Origin: Macrocystis pyrifera
Lineage: Eukaryota > Sar > Phaeophyceae > Laminariales > Laminariaceae
Direction: 5' to 3'
Assembly: GCA_031763025.1 (NCBI GenBank)
Contig: JASSKH010000009.1
Coordinates: 8,373,305-8,437,304 of the forward strand
DNA: 64,000 bases
The number at the start of each line of letters is the position of its first letter. Within the stretch, counting starts at the first letter, position 1. Below are positions 24,082 to 34,200 of the stretch, one piece after another. The notes beneath the pieces are model-generated. The model ran no database searches and was not told where the DNA came from. It saw nothing but the letters and a program-made list of their open reading frames with translations. Position numbers and translations under genes: made by a program.

Positions 24082-24183
24082 TATTACGGGGGTCCATAGG
24101 TAATAGGTACACATAAAAACCTATATATTTACCTATTCTTGCTGACAATATTTGGTCCTATTTACTACGGTCCCCCGCAATAA
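24082..24183. mobile_element. TA-inserting MITE, TTACGGGGG family
   Basis: Ends CTATTACGGGGGTCCATAGG and ACTACGGTCCCCCGCAATAA. Slightly shortened centre. Intergenic. Confidence 0.65.
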
Positions 24184-26252
24184 TATAAATAACGTCGAGC
24201 GTTTTTTTTTTTTGGAAGGTTCTCGACCAGATTTTAGCTCCGAAAAATGACCTTTTTGGTTCGATGCTGCCAAACATTCCCGTTCTGGAAAAAAAAAAAC
24301 GAGCTCTGAGACCTATGCCAATGGGAAAGCGAATTATCAATAAAAAGTTTGAATTCCAAAGATACCCGCCAAAAAAAAAATAGAACACGCTTCCTATGGG
24401 CACGTTCAGAAAAAAAAAAAAGTTCCCAACTTTTGGAAAAGCCCGAAAAAAAAAGCAAATCTGGGGCCGATGTTGGGCCAAGATCGGCTTGAGAAAAACT
24501 CAGGTCGATCTTTGGTTCGAAGCGGCGAGATTGCGAGTCCTCGACAGACATCGATCGACAAAACCAACGATTGCGTCATGAATTCTGAACGGAGTGCGCT
24601 CGTTAGGGGCTCCGACCCACCCTTGGGTCACCGTCTTCACACAATGGCCAGTGACATGCGGCGGGCGCTGGCCAGGCGTACGATAAAAAAAACAAATAGC
24701 CGCTGGTGTGTACAAAACAGAAGACAAAAATTCTCGATCCGTCTCGAATGGCAAAAAACAGTTTTTTTTTCAGGTTTGGGAGGATACCGCAGGACACCGC
24801 CGGCAAGCTCTCGCCCCCTAGAGCATGTATTCACTTTCTATCTTCGATGCCGTCATCTATACTCGTTGGCCTTGTCCGACACCAAGCGGGTTGGCCTTGG
24901 GCTGAGTCTATATCGAGATCAAGCATCTATCGTCGCACGAGCTGATTTTTATCAGCGTGTTGACAATTTGCAACGAGAGAAAACAAATTGCGCCGCCCGC
25001 AGCCGTTAGAATTTTTTTTTTTTTTTTTAAACAAGCATTTTTTCCCTTTTTTCCCACGGCGGCGGTACGAGGATATTTTCGGCTGTTTTTTTAAAGCAAT
25101 ATTTTTGAATGAAAACTTTTGGACTTCGCGTTTCCATTGGCATAGGTCTAAGGACTCATCTTAACGACAAGACTTTTTTAATGATACTCCGCCAATATTT
25201 TTTTTGTTTGATTTGATTTGCATCTGATTGGTCGAAAAGTGAATCACCAAGCAGAGCATTTTGACTTTTGATTCGAATAAAACGAAAAAAAAAAAAACGA
25301 ATTCGACGAAAAGTCTTTGGGGATTTCTTTTGCTCTTCGTGTTAATTCATTTTGGGGAGTTTGACCAACTCGACGTGGCATGCTCCTGAAACCGAAGCGA
25401 GCCACGCAAACTTGAGCCGTGTCGTCGACTGCTTCACACCAGACATCCACCATTCGCGAGAGACAGGGCCACCGGAGCAGCCGCAGCGCGAGGTCCGACG
25501 GCCCCCAGCACAGAGTAGACCATCCGCGGCGCCTCAAACAATTACAAGGTCGTCGCACACCCAGTTTTCCGCCCCCCTTTGCCTCGCAAACCACACACGA
25601 GCACCGACCAGGTCATGACTTCGCTCAGAAGTTATATCGCTGTATCCCCGTCGCTGCTGCCTGCGTGGGGCTTCGGGGCTGTGTCAGCCAGCCAAGACAT
25701 CCCAAGAACGATAGCCTCTCTTAGGCGGTGCCGGCAGAAACAATCATCCGCTGACCGCGGTGCCCCGGGAAGGACGCGGGCCGTCGCTCGCCTCGTTGGT
25801 TGCCCTCGGGTGTTCGTGGACCCTTGTGCGTTATTCGATTTTTTTTCGTATACGCTATTATTCCTCGATAGGGGATCCAAAGGCATAGTTTTCACGAAAT
25901 TCTAGTTACGAATCAAATAAAAATATCTTTTTCTTATTCGACTACCATGAAAAAGGTTTTTCGTCAAGACGGGCCCTAATAAATTCCCGTTCGCATAATT
26001 CCCGTCATACGCGCGATCGAATGGTCACTATTATAGTATCACACACCGCGTGCAAAATAAGAGTATCGAGAGGAAAAAATGATCTCACAGCTGATGTTTT
26101 TATATTTTTATTTATACCGCAGGACATACGAGGTACCAGTACATATTATTGTTAAGATATTGTGACCTGCGGGCGATTCACTGGTCGCCAGCAGATGTTC
26201 GTTACAAAGTCAGTAACGGTACGTTCAAGAGTGAGATCCTCGAGAGATTCAC

Positions 26253-26361
26253 TATTACGGGGGGCCATAGTAAACAGGACCAAATATTTTTAGCAAAAAC
26301 AGGTAAATATATAGGTTTTTATGTATACCATAGGTCCTGTTAACTATGGTCCTCCGTAACA
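26253..26361. mobile_element. TA-inserting MITE, TTACGGGGG family
   Basis: Ends TATTACGGGGGGCCATAGTA and AACTATGGTCCTCCGTAACA, with the standard centre AGGTAAATATATAGG. Intergenic. Confidence 0.7.
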
Positions 26362-27166
26362 GTCACCGGTGGAGGTTCATGAGGCAGTCAGTAAGGGTAT
26401 GCGGGATACTGACTACAGCAGTGTCGTGCATGGTGTCTACGTTGTCGCGTCGCTTATCGAGTGAGTTGGTCAAGTACTCGAAGAGGGGATATCCGTGTGG
26501 AACGACATTCCACCAAGTAACGGCTTCACTGAGGCAACGAATGTTACCGTACGAATTGACTGAGGTGACGTGCGTATGAATGTATGATTACCGTATCAAT
26601 AGATACTGCCGTACGCTGGTAGATGTTGCCGTGAGGACGAGCAGAACAGGAGCGTCTGCACGCCCACCTGTTCACTCCTCATACCCGCAACTGAACCATA
26701 TACAGCAGTTCATCGTACCATAAGCTTTTGTCGGCCCAAGATCGCCCATTTCAAGTCATCTACTATCGTCTCAATCATCATCAGCGCTGCTCGAACTCGT
26801 CTCACGACGACTCTGTGTTAGCCTCTGCAGACGGTCATCGGTCAGCCATCTGAATGTGTACTCGTCGTTTCTGTCAACTATCAATAACATTACAAGCAGC
26901 AGTAGCACTGTTCTCATGCGATTATTGCAAAAATACGTCAGCTGTGGGCGAGGTTAGCAGATAGAACCCCCCCCCCCCGCCCCCCTCCCCTGTCCGTTGT
27001 CTACTCGCTCGTTGTTCCTTGTGTGCCCTTGCGTGTGAAAATGCGGGGTGCTCTTTGCTGTGAGTATGTTTTATAGTCAGTGTACTGGGCTGTGACTCGC
27101 GTTTGAAGTACACCTGTTGAGCTTCCTTTTCGATCGCCCCAGTGGCTTCGTTGAGAGACAGCGTGT

Positions 27167-27314
27167 AGGTCGGTCGGTTGGTCGATCGATCGATCAGTCG
27201 GTCGGTCAGTCGGTAGGGATGTGGGTAGGTAGATAGGTAGGTAGATGGGTAGGTAGGTAGGTAGGTAGGTACTAGGTAGGTAGGTAGGTAGGTAGGTAGA
27301 TCGGTCGGTCGGTG
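27167..27314. repeat. Tetranucleotide repeats GTCG/GTAG
   Basis: GGTCGGTTGGTCGATCGATC passing into a long GTAGGTAGGTAG stretch and back to GGTCGGTCGG. The long open frames on the minus strand here (Tyr-Leu-Pro-Thr repeats) are products of this repeat, not a gene. Confidence 0.85.
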
Positions 27315-28381
27315 GACGCACCTCGCGCTTCTTCCCTCCGTGGCTTGCGATGTGGAAGGGGGGTCAAGGAGCGACGCGACGCGCCCGTACCCCGCCTTCC
27401 CCTGCCCGCCGCTGCTCCGTGCGTCTCTCCCCCCCGCCGATCCCGATCGCCGCTGCTGCGCTCCGGCGACGCGAGGGTCGTCATCGCTCACGATCTCGCC
27501 GTTAATTATTTTGACTTGAGAGTTGTTTGTGTTGGCACAGGACAAACGAAACCAGCGGGGTGGGGGGGGGGGGGGGGGGGGGGGGGGGGCGGGGGGGGGA
27601 GCGGGCGTAAGACGGAATGAGAGTCGTGGAGGCTTCTTCTCGGGATGTTTGTTGTCTTCCGGAGGACATCTGCGTCGACTAGGCATCTACTGCTGCTGTA
27701 GATGTAAGCTGGAGTCGGCACTGGGTGTATACGCTTACGACTGCTGTTGTGCCTGTAGCCTGTTGCGCCGGGGTGTTACGCTGTATACACTTACATTTGC
27801 TTGGTGTCACATAGGGTCCGTGCAAAAGGAACGTAGGAACTCTGGGGTTTTGAGGGAGCGGTGCATTAAATCTTGATTCGTGCACTTGGGAGCACCAGCA
27901 GGAGGCATGGTTGGTTCGGGGATACGTGCGGTAGAGAGGAGCGAGCATGATTAAGGTTGCACTCTCATTCAGGAGAGAAACGAGGACAACACGGGTACAT
28001 ACTACAGCAGTAACTGCTGCTGTACGTATATAAACACGCTAAGCACACCTGCCGCTGTGAGGATGATGGCCGAAGGGTGCAGCGGAAAGTGTTAGAAGAA
28101 CTCCCCTCCCGCCCACACCCTGGGGGAGGTTAAGGTGAACTGACAGCGAGTTCGTTATAGGTGGAGGAACATGAGGGTTGAACATGGTAAAGAGTGTTCG
28201 AGTAGGAAGGCTTCATCGTAGACATTTTATGGTATATTCGTGAGATTGGGTGTAGTAGAGCAAAGGGGCCTATCATATATATGTACCACAATGGGCGGAA
28301 ACATAAGCGCCGTTTAGACATTAATATGAAGATAGACCGGTCCTTATATTGAAAGACACCCAGAGTGGTAACACGCAAGAG

Positions 28382-28417
<36 letters not shown>

Positions 28418-28462
28418 CCCTGGGGCGAATTTCGGAGCCGATTTCCTCCCAAACACGTCTCC

Positions 28463-28584
28463 ACCCTTTTAGGACTGCAGTCCCGTTTAGGGACAGACTA
28501 CATACTCAAATTCTAACTATTAATACTAAGCTACTGCTGTAAGCACTTTTGTCCCCAAAACGGGACTGCAGTCCTAAAAGGGTT
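28463..28584. mobile_element. Palindromic MITE, CTGCAGTCCCG family
   Basis: Arms ACCCTTTTAGGACTGCAGTC and GACTGCAGTCCTAAAAGGGT are almost perfectly inverted. The loop carries TATTAATA and TACTGCTGTA motifs, which are additions relative to sister copies such as 33673. Confidence 0.75.
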
Positions 28585-28600
28585 ATAACCCCTTTTGGGG

Positions 28601-28810
28601 TAGCGACCAAACCAATAATAATTTTGGTGTTAGCGACCAAACCGATCATAACTTTGGTGTTAGCGACCAAACCAATGATGACTTCGGTGCTAGCGACCAC
28701 ACCAATGACAACTTCGGTGTTAGCGACCAAACCAATCATAACTTCGGTGTTAGCGACCAAACCAATGACAGCTTCGGTGTTGGCGACCAAACCAATCATA
28801 ACTTTGGTGT
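28601..28810. repeat. 30-bp minisatellite, seven units
   Basis: Seven head-to-tail units of exactly 30 bp beginning TAGCGACCAAACCAAT and ending CTTCGGTGT, each differing at a few sites. It starts 16 bp after the MITE at 28463. Because the unit is a multiple of three, both strands stay open; I do not treat this as coding. Confidence 0.9.
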
Positions 28811-29096
28811 TATCAACCGCCCAGGAGCAGCGTGGTGAGCGCCCAACAGCAGTACAGCAGCAGTACGGGTACACACAGCAGCAGTAGCTATTAACAGAGG
28901 GTCGTGTTGCGCGCGTGCCGTACGTACGCCCAGCAAGCACTCACTGCTGCACCTGCTGTACAAGTATCACCCCCCCAAAAAGACACGCAGTGGCCTGTGC
29001 TGTAATCATATCAACAGTCACTTTTTTACCGTCAATTTCCCCCTCCCTCTTGAAGTCCCAGGAGGCAACATAAGGTTTTATAAAAAATTAAGAAAG

Positions 29097-29629
29097 CGCG
29101 TCAGACCGCAGTTCCGTTTTGGAGGCAAACCAGTCCAATATCATTATAAGGGTGTGTCTTAACCCCCCCCAGAGAGCATGGGAACGAACCGGATGGAATA
29201 TTATTTGCTGCATGAATTGATGCTGATTGGTTGTGGGAAACGAATAGATTCAGTGCAACCGAGAAAAACTGTATATCTAGGAAGAGGAAGAAGAAGTGTT
29301 GCACCCCTTTTTCTTGTTTGGGAGGACCGAACGGCCCGACCGAACGGGAACATATAGGACCCTATTTGATGTAGATGGACACCACCGAAGATGGATGTGG
29401 ACACCAATGTGCTCTGGCATGTTCAAAAGATACCGTTCGCACTGATTCGGCTGGCGAGGCCCAGGATTCTGCATGGACCCAAACACGTTTTTTTACACAG
29501 GCACGGAACGAACGACCACGAACAGCCTCGTTCCGTTCCGATCGTTCCCAGGCTCTCTGGGGGGGGGTTAAGACACGCCCTACGTAGTCTCTCCCCAAAA
29601 CGGGACTCGTCTGCGGTCCTACGGGTAAA

Positions 29630-29630
<1 letters not shown>
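29097..29630. mobile_element. CTGCAGTCCCG MITE interrupted by another transposon
   Basis: The left part (about 29097-29149, with CCGCAGTTCCGTTTTGGAGG) and right part (29581-29630, with CTCCCCAAAACGGGACTCGT) are the two arms of one MITE copy, separated by the inserted element at 29150-29580. Confidence 0.6.
29150..29580. mobile_element. About 430-bp terminal-inverted-repeat DNA element
   Basis: Left end GGGTGTGTCTTAACCCCCCC followed by AGAGAGCATGGGAACGA. The right end is the inverted match GATCGTTCCCAGGCTCTCTG followed by the G run and TTAAGACACGCCC. The inverted ends are about 40 bp. Flanking bases TAA (left) and TAC (right) would fit a 3-bp TWA-type duplication as in PIF/Harbinger elements, but one base differs, so the superfamily is a guess. 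No transposase is seen inside, so it is non-autonomous. Confidence 0.6.
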
Positions 29631-29671
<41 letters not shown>

Positions 29672-30561
29672 GCACACAGAACGAGGGGGCAGGCACACAC
29701 AACGAAAGCTGCTGCTGTGGCTTTGGAAAGAGCATCTCGGCGAGATCTTCCCGTAATAGATGGACGAGTCGCTGGGCGTTTATGTACATACACTCTTTCA
29801 GCTGTCGAGAAAAACCAGGCTTTTAAAATTTGTCCGACGGGGGTGTGTGGCGTCTCTGTGTGTGTCTGTTTGTGTCTCGTTCAAGATAGTGTTGTCTTGT
29901 AGCTTGCGTATTAGTAGTAGACGTGCACGTAATGAACGAGCTGGCTTCCGCGAGCGGTATGGGCGTGGAAGCGCCGAAGACAACAGGCAGTAGTAGCCGA
30001 TACCTCCGTCGCCAACGTGTTGTCTACAGTACTGCAGCATGAAGAGTTGATATCCTGAGGGGGGGAATTATTAGGGCACTCCGAGCTTCAAAGAACCGCA
30101 GTTCGAATGCGCTACTTGTACGACATACCAGTACGTGTATGCGTACGAGTACCGGGCATTGAGTACTGGCATTGCTGGTATTGAATCATGGTGTACCAGC
30201 AGGTACCTGGTAAGCTACAATAGACGTAGCTTAAGTGCTCGAGTGATCAAACTCCATTGCCACGTACTGCTGTTGCTCTTGTTGCAGTGTACTGCTGCAC
30301 GTAACGCTGGGGGACCAACTCCACGCTCGTATATAGGACCTCAAAATATGTACCAGTATGTACGTGCGGAGCAGCAGTCGTGGAGGTTCAACAAGTACTT
30401 GGAGTACCTCTACTGCTATTATTGCTCGTACACCAGTAGTATCACACAGCCGATGAACAGCACGTGTCGCGCTGGAGTACTACTGGTACACACTACACTG
30501 GTACGCGTTCACAGCAGTAGCAGTACGAGGTGTTATTGCTTGCATCTTCTTGCTGCAAAAG

Positions 30562-30621
30562 GAAGCCTACGACAAGGCCTCTGCCAAAAAAGTGGTCGCC
30601 GTCACCCTTTTCATCGCATGA
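30562..30621 (+). CDS. Possible short terminal exon, unknown protein
   Basis: After an acceptor (gctgcaaaag) the frame reads EAYDKASAKKVVAVTLFIA and then TGA. The amino-acid composition is gene-like and differs from surrounding repeats. It could be the 3' end of a gene whose earlier exons lie at 20-24 kb, but phases were not reconciled. Confidence 0.18.
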   Translation, partial: EAYDKASAKKVVAVTLFIA

Positions 30622-31288
30622 TCCGCAAGGGTGTAGAGTCAGATGCTCGCTCTACTCTACCCTCTACACAGACAGCAGACTGCAACCAGCAGACGGCAGC
30701 ACTGAGCAATCAAGTAATAAGACAGTATGAAGGACAATCGAGTCATTCGCGAAGAACAGAAAAAGCACAGAGGGAGAGGAAAGCACTGCCGAGAGAAACG
30801 AGCATTTCGTCAACAGCAAGCGCTCCCGTGGTGCGGCTGAACTGACCAGAGTCTACCCTAGCAGGCAGACTAACGCACCCTGAAAGCTTACCCATGGCTG
30901 ATGCAGTGCAAACGAGGAACCTCCGCAACGTTGTGTTCTGTATGCGCGACGGGCCAGGAGCGCAGCTTTTTCTTTCGTTTATTTTTGTGGGAGTTCCATT
31001 ATCCTGGCAGAGATTTTGGTTGACGGCGCTCTTGTATCGTGACGGACAGCCGCCAAGGACCTCTTCAAACTCTAAAACTCATATAAAATAGTTTTTGACG
31101 GGCCAAACCTTGACCTTCATCCGGCATATTTTTGTGCCGGTTGAAAAAATGAAAACGCCCGCTTGTCCCGCCGCGTTTTTCTGATCGCCAAGGACTCAGG
31201 ATTCAGCAGCAGCTTGGAGGGCGCGGTACGGGCCGCCGTGTACGTCGTGAGAGGGGGTGAGGGGGGCGTGTTGGTGTTGACTATCAAC

Positions 31289-34200
31289 ATGGGAGCTGCT
31301 GCGAGCGATCTCAGCTGGCATGATGTGCGAGATATGACGCCAACGGAGCTGGCTAACCTGGTACGATGGAGTATAATACCTGGTACCTGGTACACGATTT
31401 GGCGGTTGGTTGCACGCATGCCCCGTTCACACCTGTGGTAAGAATAACAATATGTCCGGCCGGGGAAAAATAATAACCATTTTGATGTTAATATTATTAC
31501 GGGGGTCTATAGTAAATAGGGCCAAATATTGTCAGTAAAAAATAGGTAAATGTATACCTGGTACTGGTAGGTTTTTATTTATACCATACCTGGTAGGTCC
31601 TATTCAACTATGGACCCCCGTAATAGTATTAAAGTGATCCCGGACGTAGTACGTACTCGTAGCGCTTGGCATCATCGCGCATGGTTGGTTATCGTCATGT
31701 CGTCACAGGAAACAGGGATTCTCTATATTACGGACGCGTTGGCCTTGTGATATACGTATCGTAGAAAGTACAAAGAGAGCATGAGGCCGAGAAGAGGTAC
31801 CGGAAGTACGCATATACGAGCATATATATGTAGCGATGAGGGTGTTGTTTGTGTGTCTAACAACGTTGTACTCGTGCAGTAGGTGAGATATCATGTATCT
31901 GCTTTGGTTATTTACACGTCCATTATTTATTCAAATAGATATGCGTGACGCGGAGTCGACACTAACAGCGCCCGGGCCCCGGCGAGGTTTTTTCGGGGGG
32001 GTGATGACATTGACATCTGCGTTGCTTTTGAATTCCACCATCTTGCCTTCGGCACGCACCTGCCACGTCAACAAATGATGGCCTCTGTTTAATATCCGAC
32101 CAACGTTATACGACACTCTGTCCGCAACCTAACCTCGACACGTACATATAATACCACCAATCATCAACTGATGGTGTCATGATGCATGTGTGTTATGTCT
32201 CAAAATTTCAGGATTAACGTTTCGCATGTAGACCACTACCACCCTATCGTGCAAAATCCATATAAAATCAAAGTACGATACGAACGGCCACGGCCGTGGG
32301 ATGTCCCGCTCTTACCCCCCCTTCTACCTCTTACGAACCCCCCCCCTGAACGCTTAATGCATCAGGCAAACCCGCCTGCTGTGCCACCACGGCCATCTGT
32401 GACCAGGGCAACAGCTATCGTAGCTCGACGCTATCACTATCGGTTGCTTGTATTTTTCAACCACTCTGATGTCTGTAACGAATTCCGAAACGCCTCCAAA
32501 AACCCCACACATTCCCACAAAAGTTACATCTTACTCGTAGCAATGTGCAGCATGAGATTCAACGTCGCTCACACGTAGATATTTCCAGCAGGAAAAATAC
32601 GAAAAAACCAAGGGAAACCGAACAAGTAAACCAAAATGCACGAGGTCTACGAGAAGCAGCACGTAAAAAGAGTGTTGAGCTGGCACAGGGAGGGGTTGCT
32701 GCGATCGTTTTTGCGCTCTCGTTTTCTCTCAACAGCAGCAATGGGCGCTACGTAAAGTCGAACCTTGTATTCTCGAGAGGAAGACAGACCCTAGACCAAG
32801 CATCTTTATTCCGAAAACACCTTGCTCGGTGTCGTGGAAATTTCCCCGCTCTGGAGAAAAAATCGAGCGCTGTTGATAAACGATCGCACACCCCTGCGCC
32901 GCTTGCTCGAGGCTCTTTACGGTATACCACACCACCCTGACCCCAATTATATAAGGACCGCTTGAACTGAATGTTCATATGCTATCGATTTCTACATTTC
33001 AGATCAGAGTGGTATGTAGGACCCTGCCAATAACGTCGATCGAGCACCCAGTCACAAGGATACCCATAATAAAGAGGAAGAAATCATTCGAAACCGGAAA
33101 AAAAAAACATCCGTACGTACCTAAGTATGCACGAGGCCTGCTACGAGTGTATGTACGGACGGTGGAAGCATCTGGGACGCAATATTACTCATTTTATCTA
33201 ACTTTCACCATTGTCCCTCGTGTACTCTCGCTCCCATCCGCGCAGATGGTCCGGGTGTGTGGGAACGGCTTCGAGAAGTACCACGACGCGATCGTCGATC
33301 GCGCGGTGGGCGGCGGTATCGTGTGCTCCCTGGGAGAACAGTCTCTCCGGTCGCTGTTGGTGGACACGAGCATCACGTTCAAGCCGCAGCAAGATGTCAT
33401 CATCCAAGCGCTGGACGAGCTCAGGCGGAACACGGAGGCGACTGTGGCCGCGCTGGAGAAAAGCGGATCTCCGTACACGTTCGCGGTGGTCCGAGCGCTA
33501 CGGACGCACAACGCCGCGTACATCACCTTCACCAAGGTTGTGTAAACGTGTGGGGATTTGTAGGGGGTTTGGGATGTTGGGGTGTTTTTGAGTGTCGGGG
33601 TGCGGTCTGTAATGTCCTCAGAACAAAATTTGGACGTTGTTAACTGTTTGGGAGTTGCGGTACGAATGGCTGACCCTTTTAGGACTGCAGTCCCGCTTTG
33701 GGGACAAACCAGTCAAATTCTAAGTAGTTTGTCCCCAAACCGGGACTGCGGTCCTAAACGGGTTAAATGGCGTTACACATGTCGGACAGATTGGTCACGA
33801 CCAACTGTAGATCATCTAGGTCCTGACCGGCCGTTCCGAGGTGGCTGTGCAGGATATGTACGGCAAAGACCCCAACCCGAGAAACGTGTTCTAAAATCTT
33901 GCAGACTGCTGTATGGCCTCCCACCTGGCCAAAAAATGAGCTTTTTCGCATATATCATGCAGACCAGGAATACGTCTTGCCTGTGAAAGAGTTCGATCAT
34001 GCGGTGAGAATCGACGATGTGTCAGATGTCTTCATTTCAATTCAAAAAAGTGGTGGAAAAAATAGCCGCGCGCGCATAACAAACGAGATTCACAGGAAAA
34101 TCACCACGAAAGAAGGGCGAAGAAGGCGAAGCGCACGCCAAAAGCCCAGAAACGAGGCGCGCAACGCTGCTGCGGGAATCACGTGCCCCGTAACTTTTTA

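Noticed and set aside
26922-27686. 254-codon minus-strand frame rich in Tyr-Leu-Pro-Thr and poly-Pro
   Set aside because: Explained by the GTAG/GTCG repeats and a poly(G) run.
28601-28810. CRISPR-like regular repeats
   Set aside because: Units are contiguous 30-mers with no unique spacers; a eukaryotic minisatellite.
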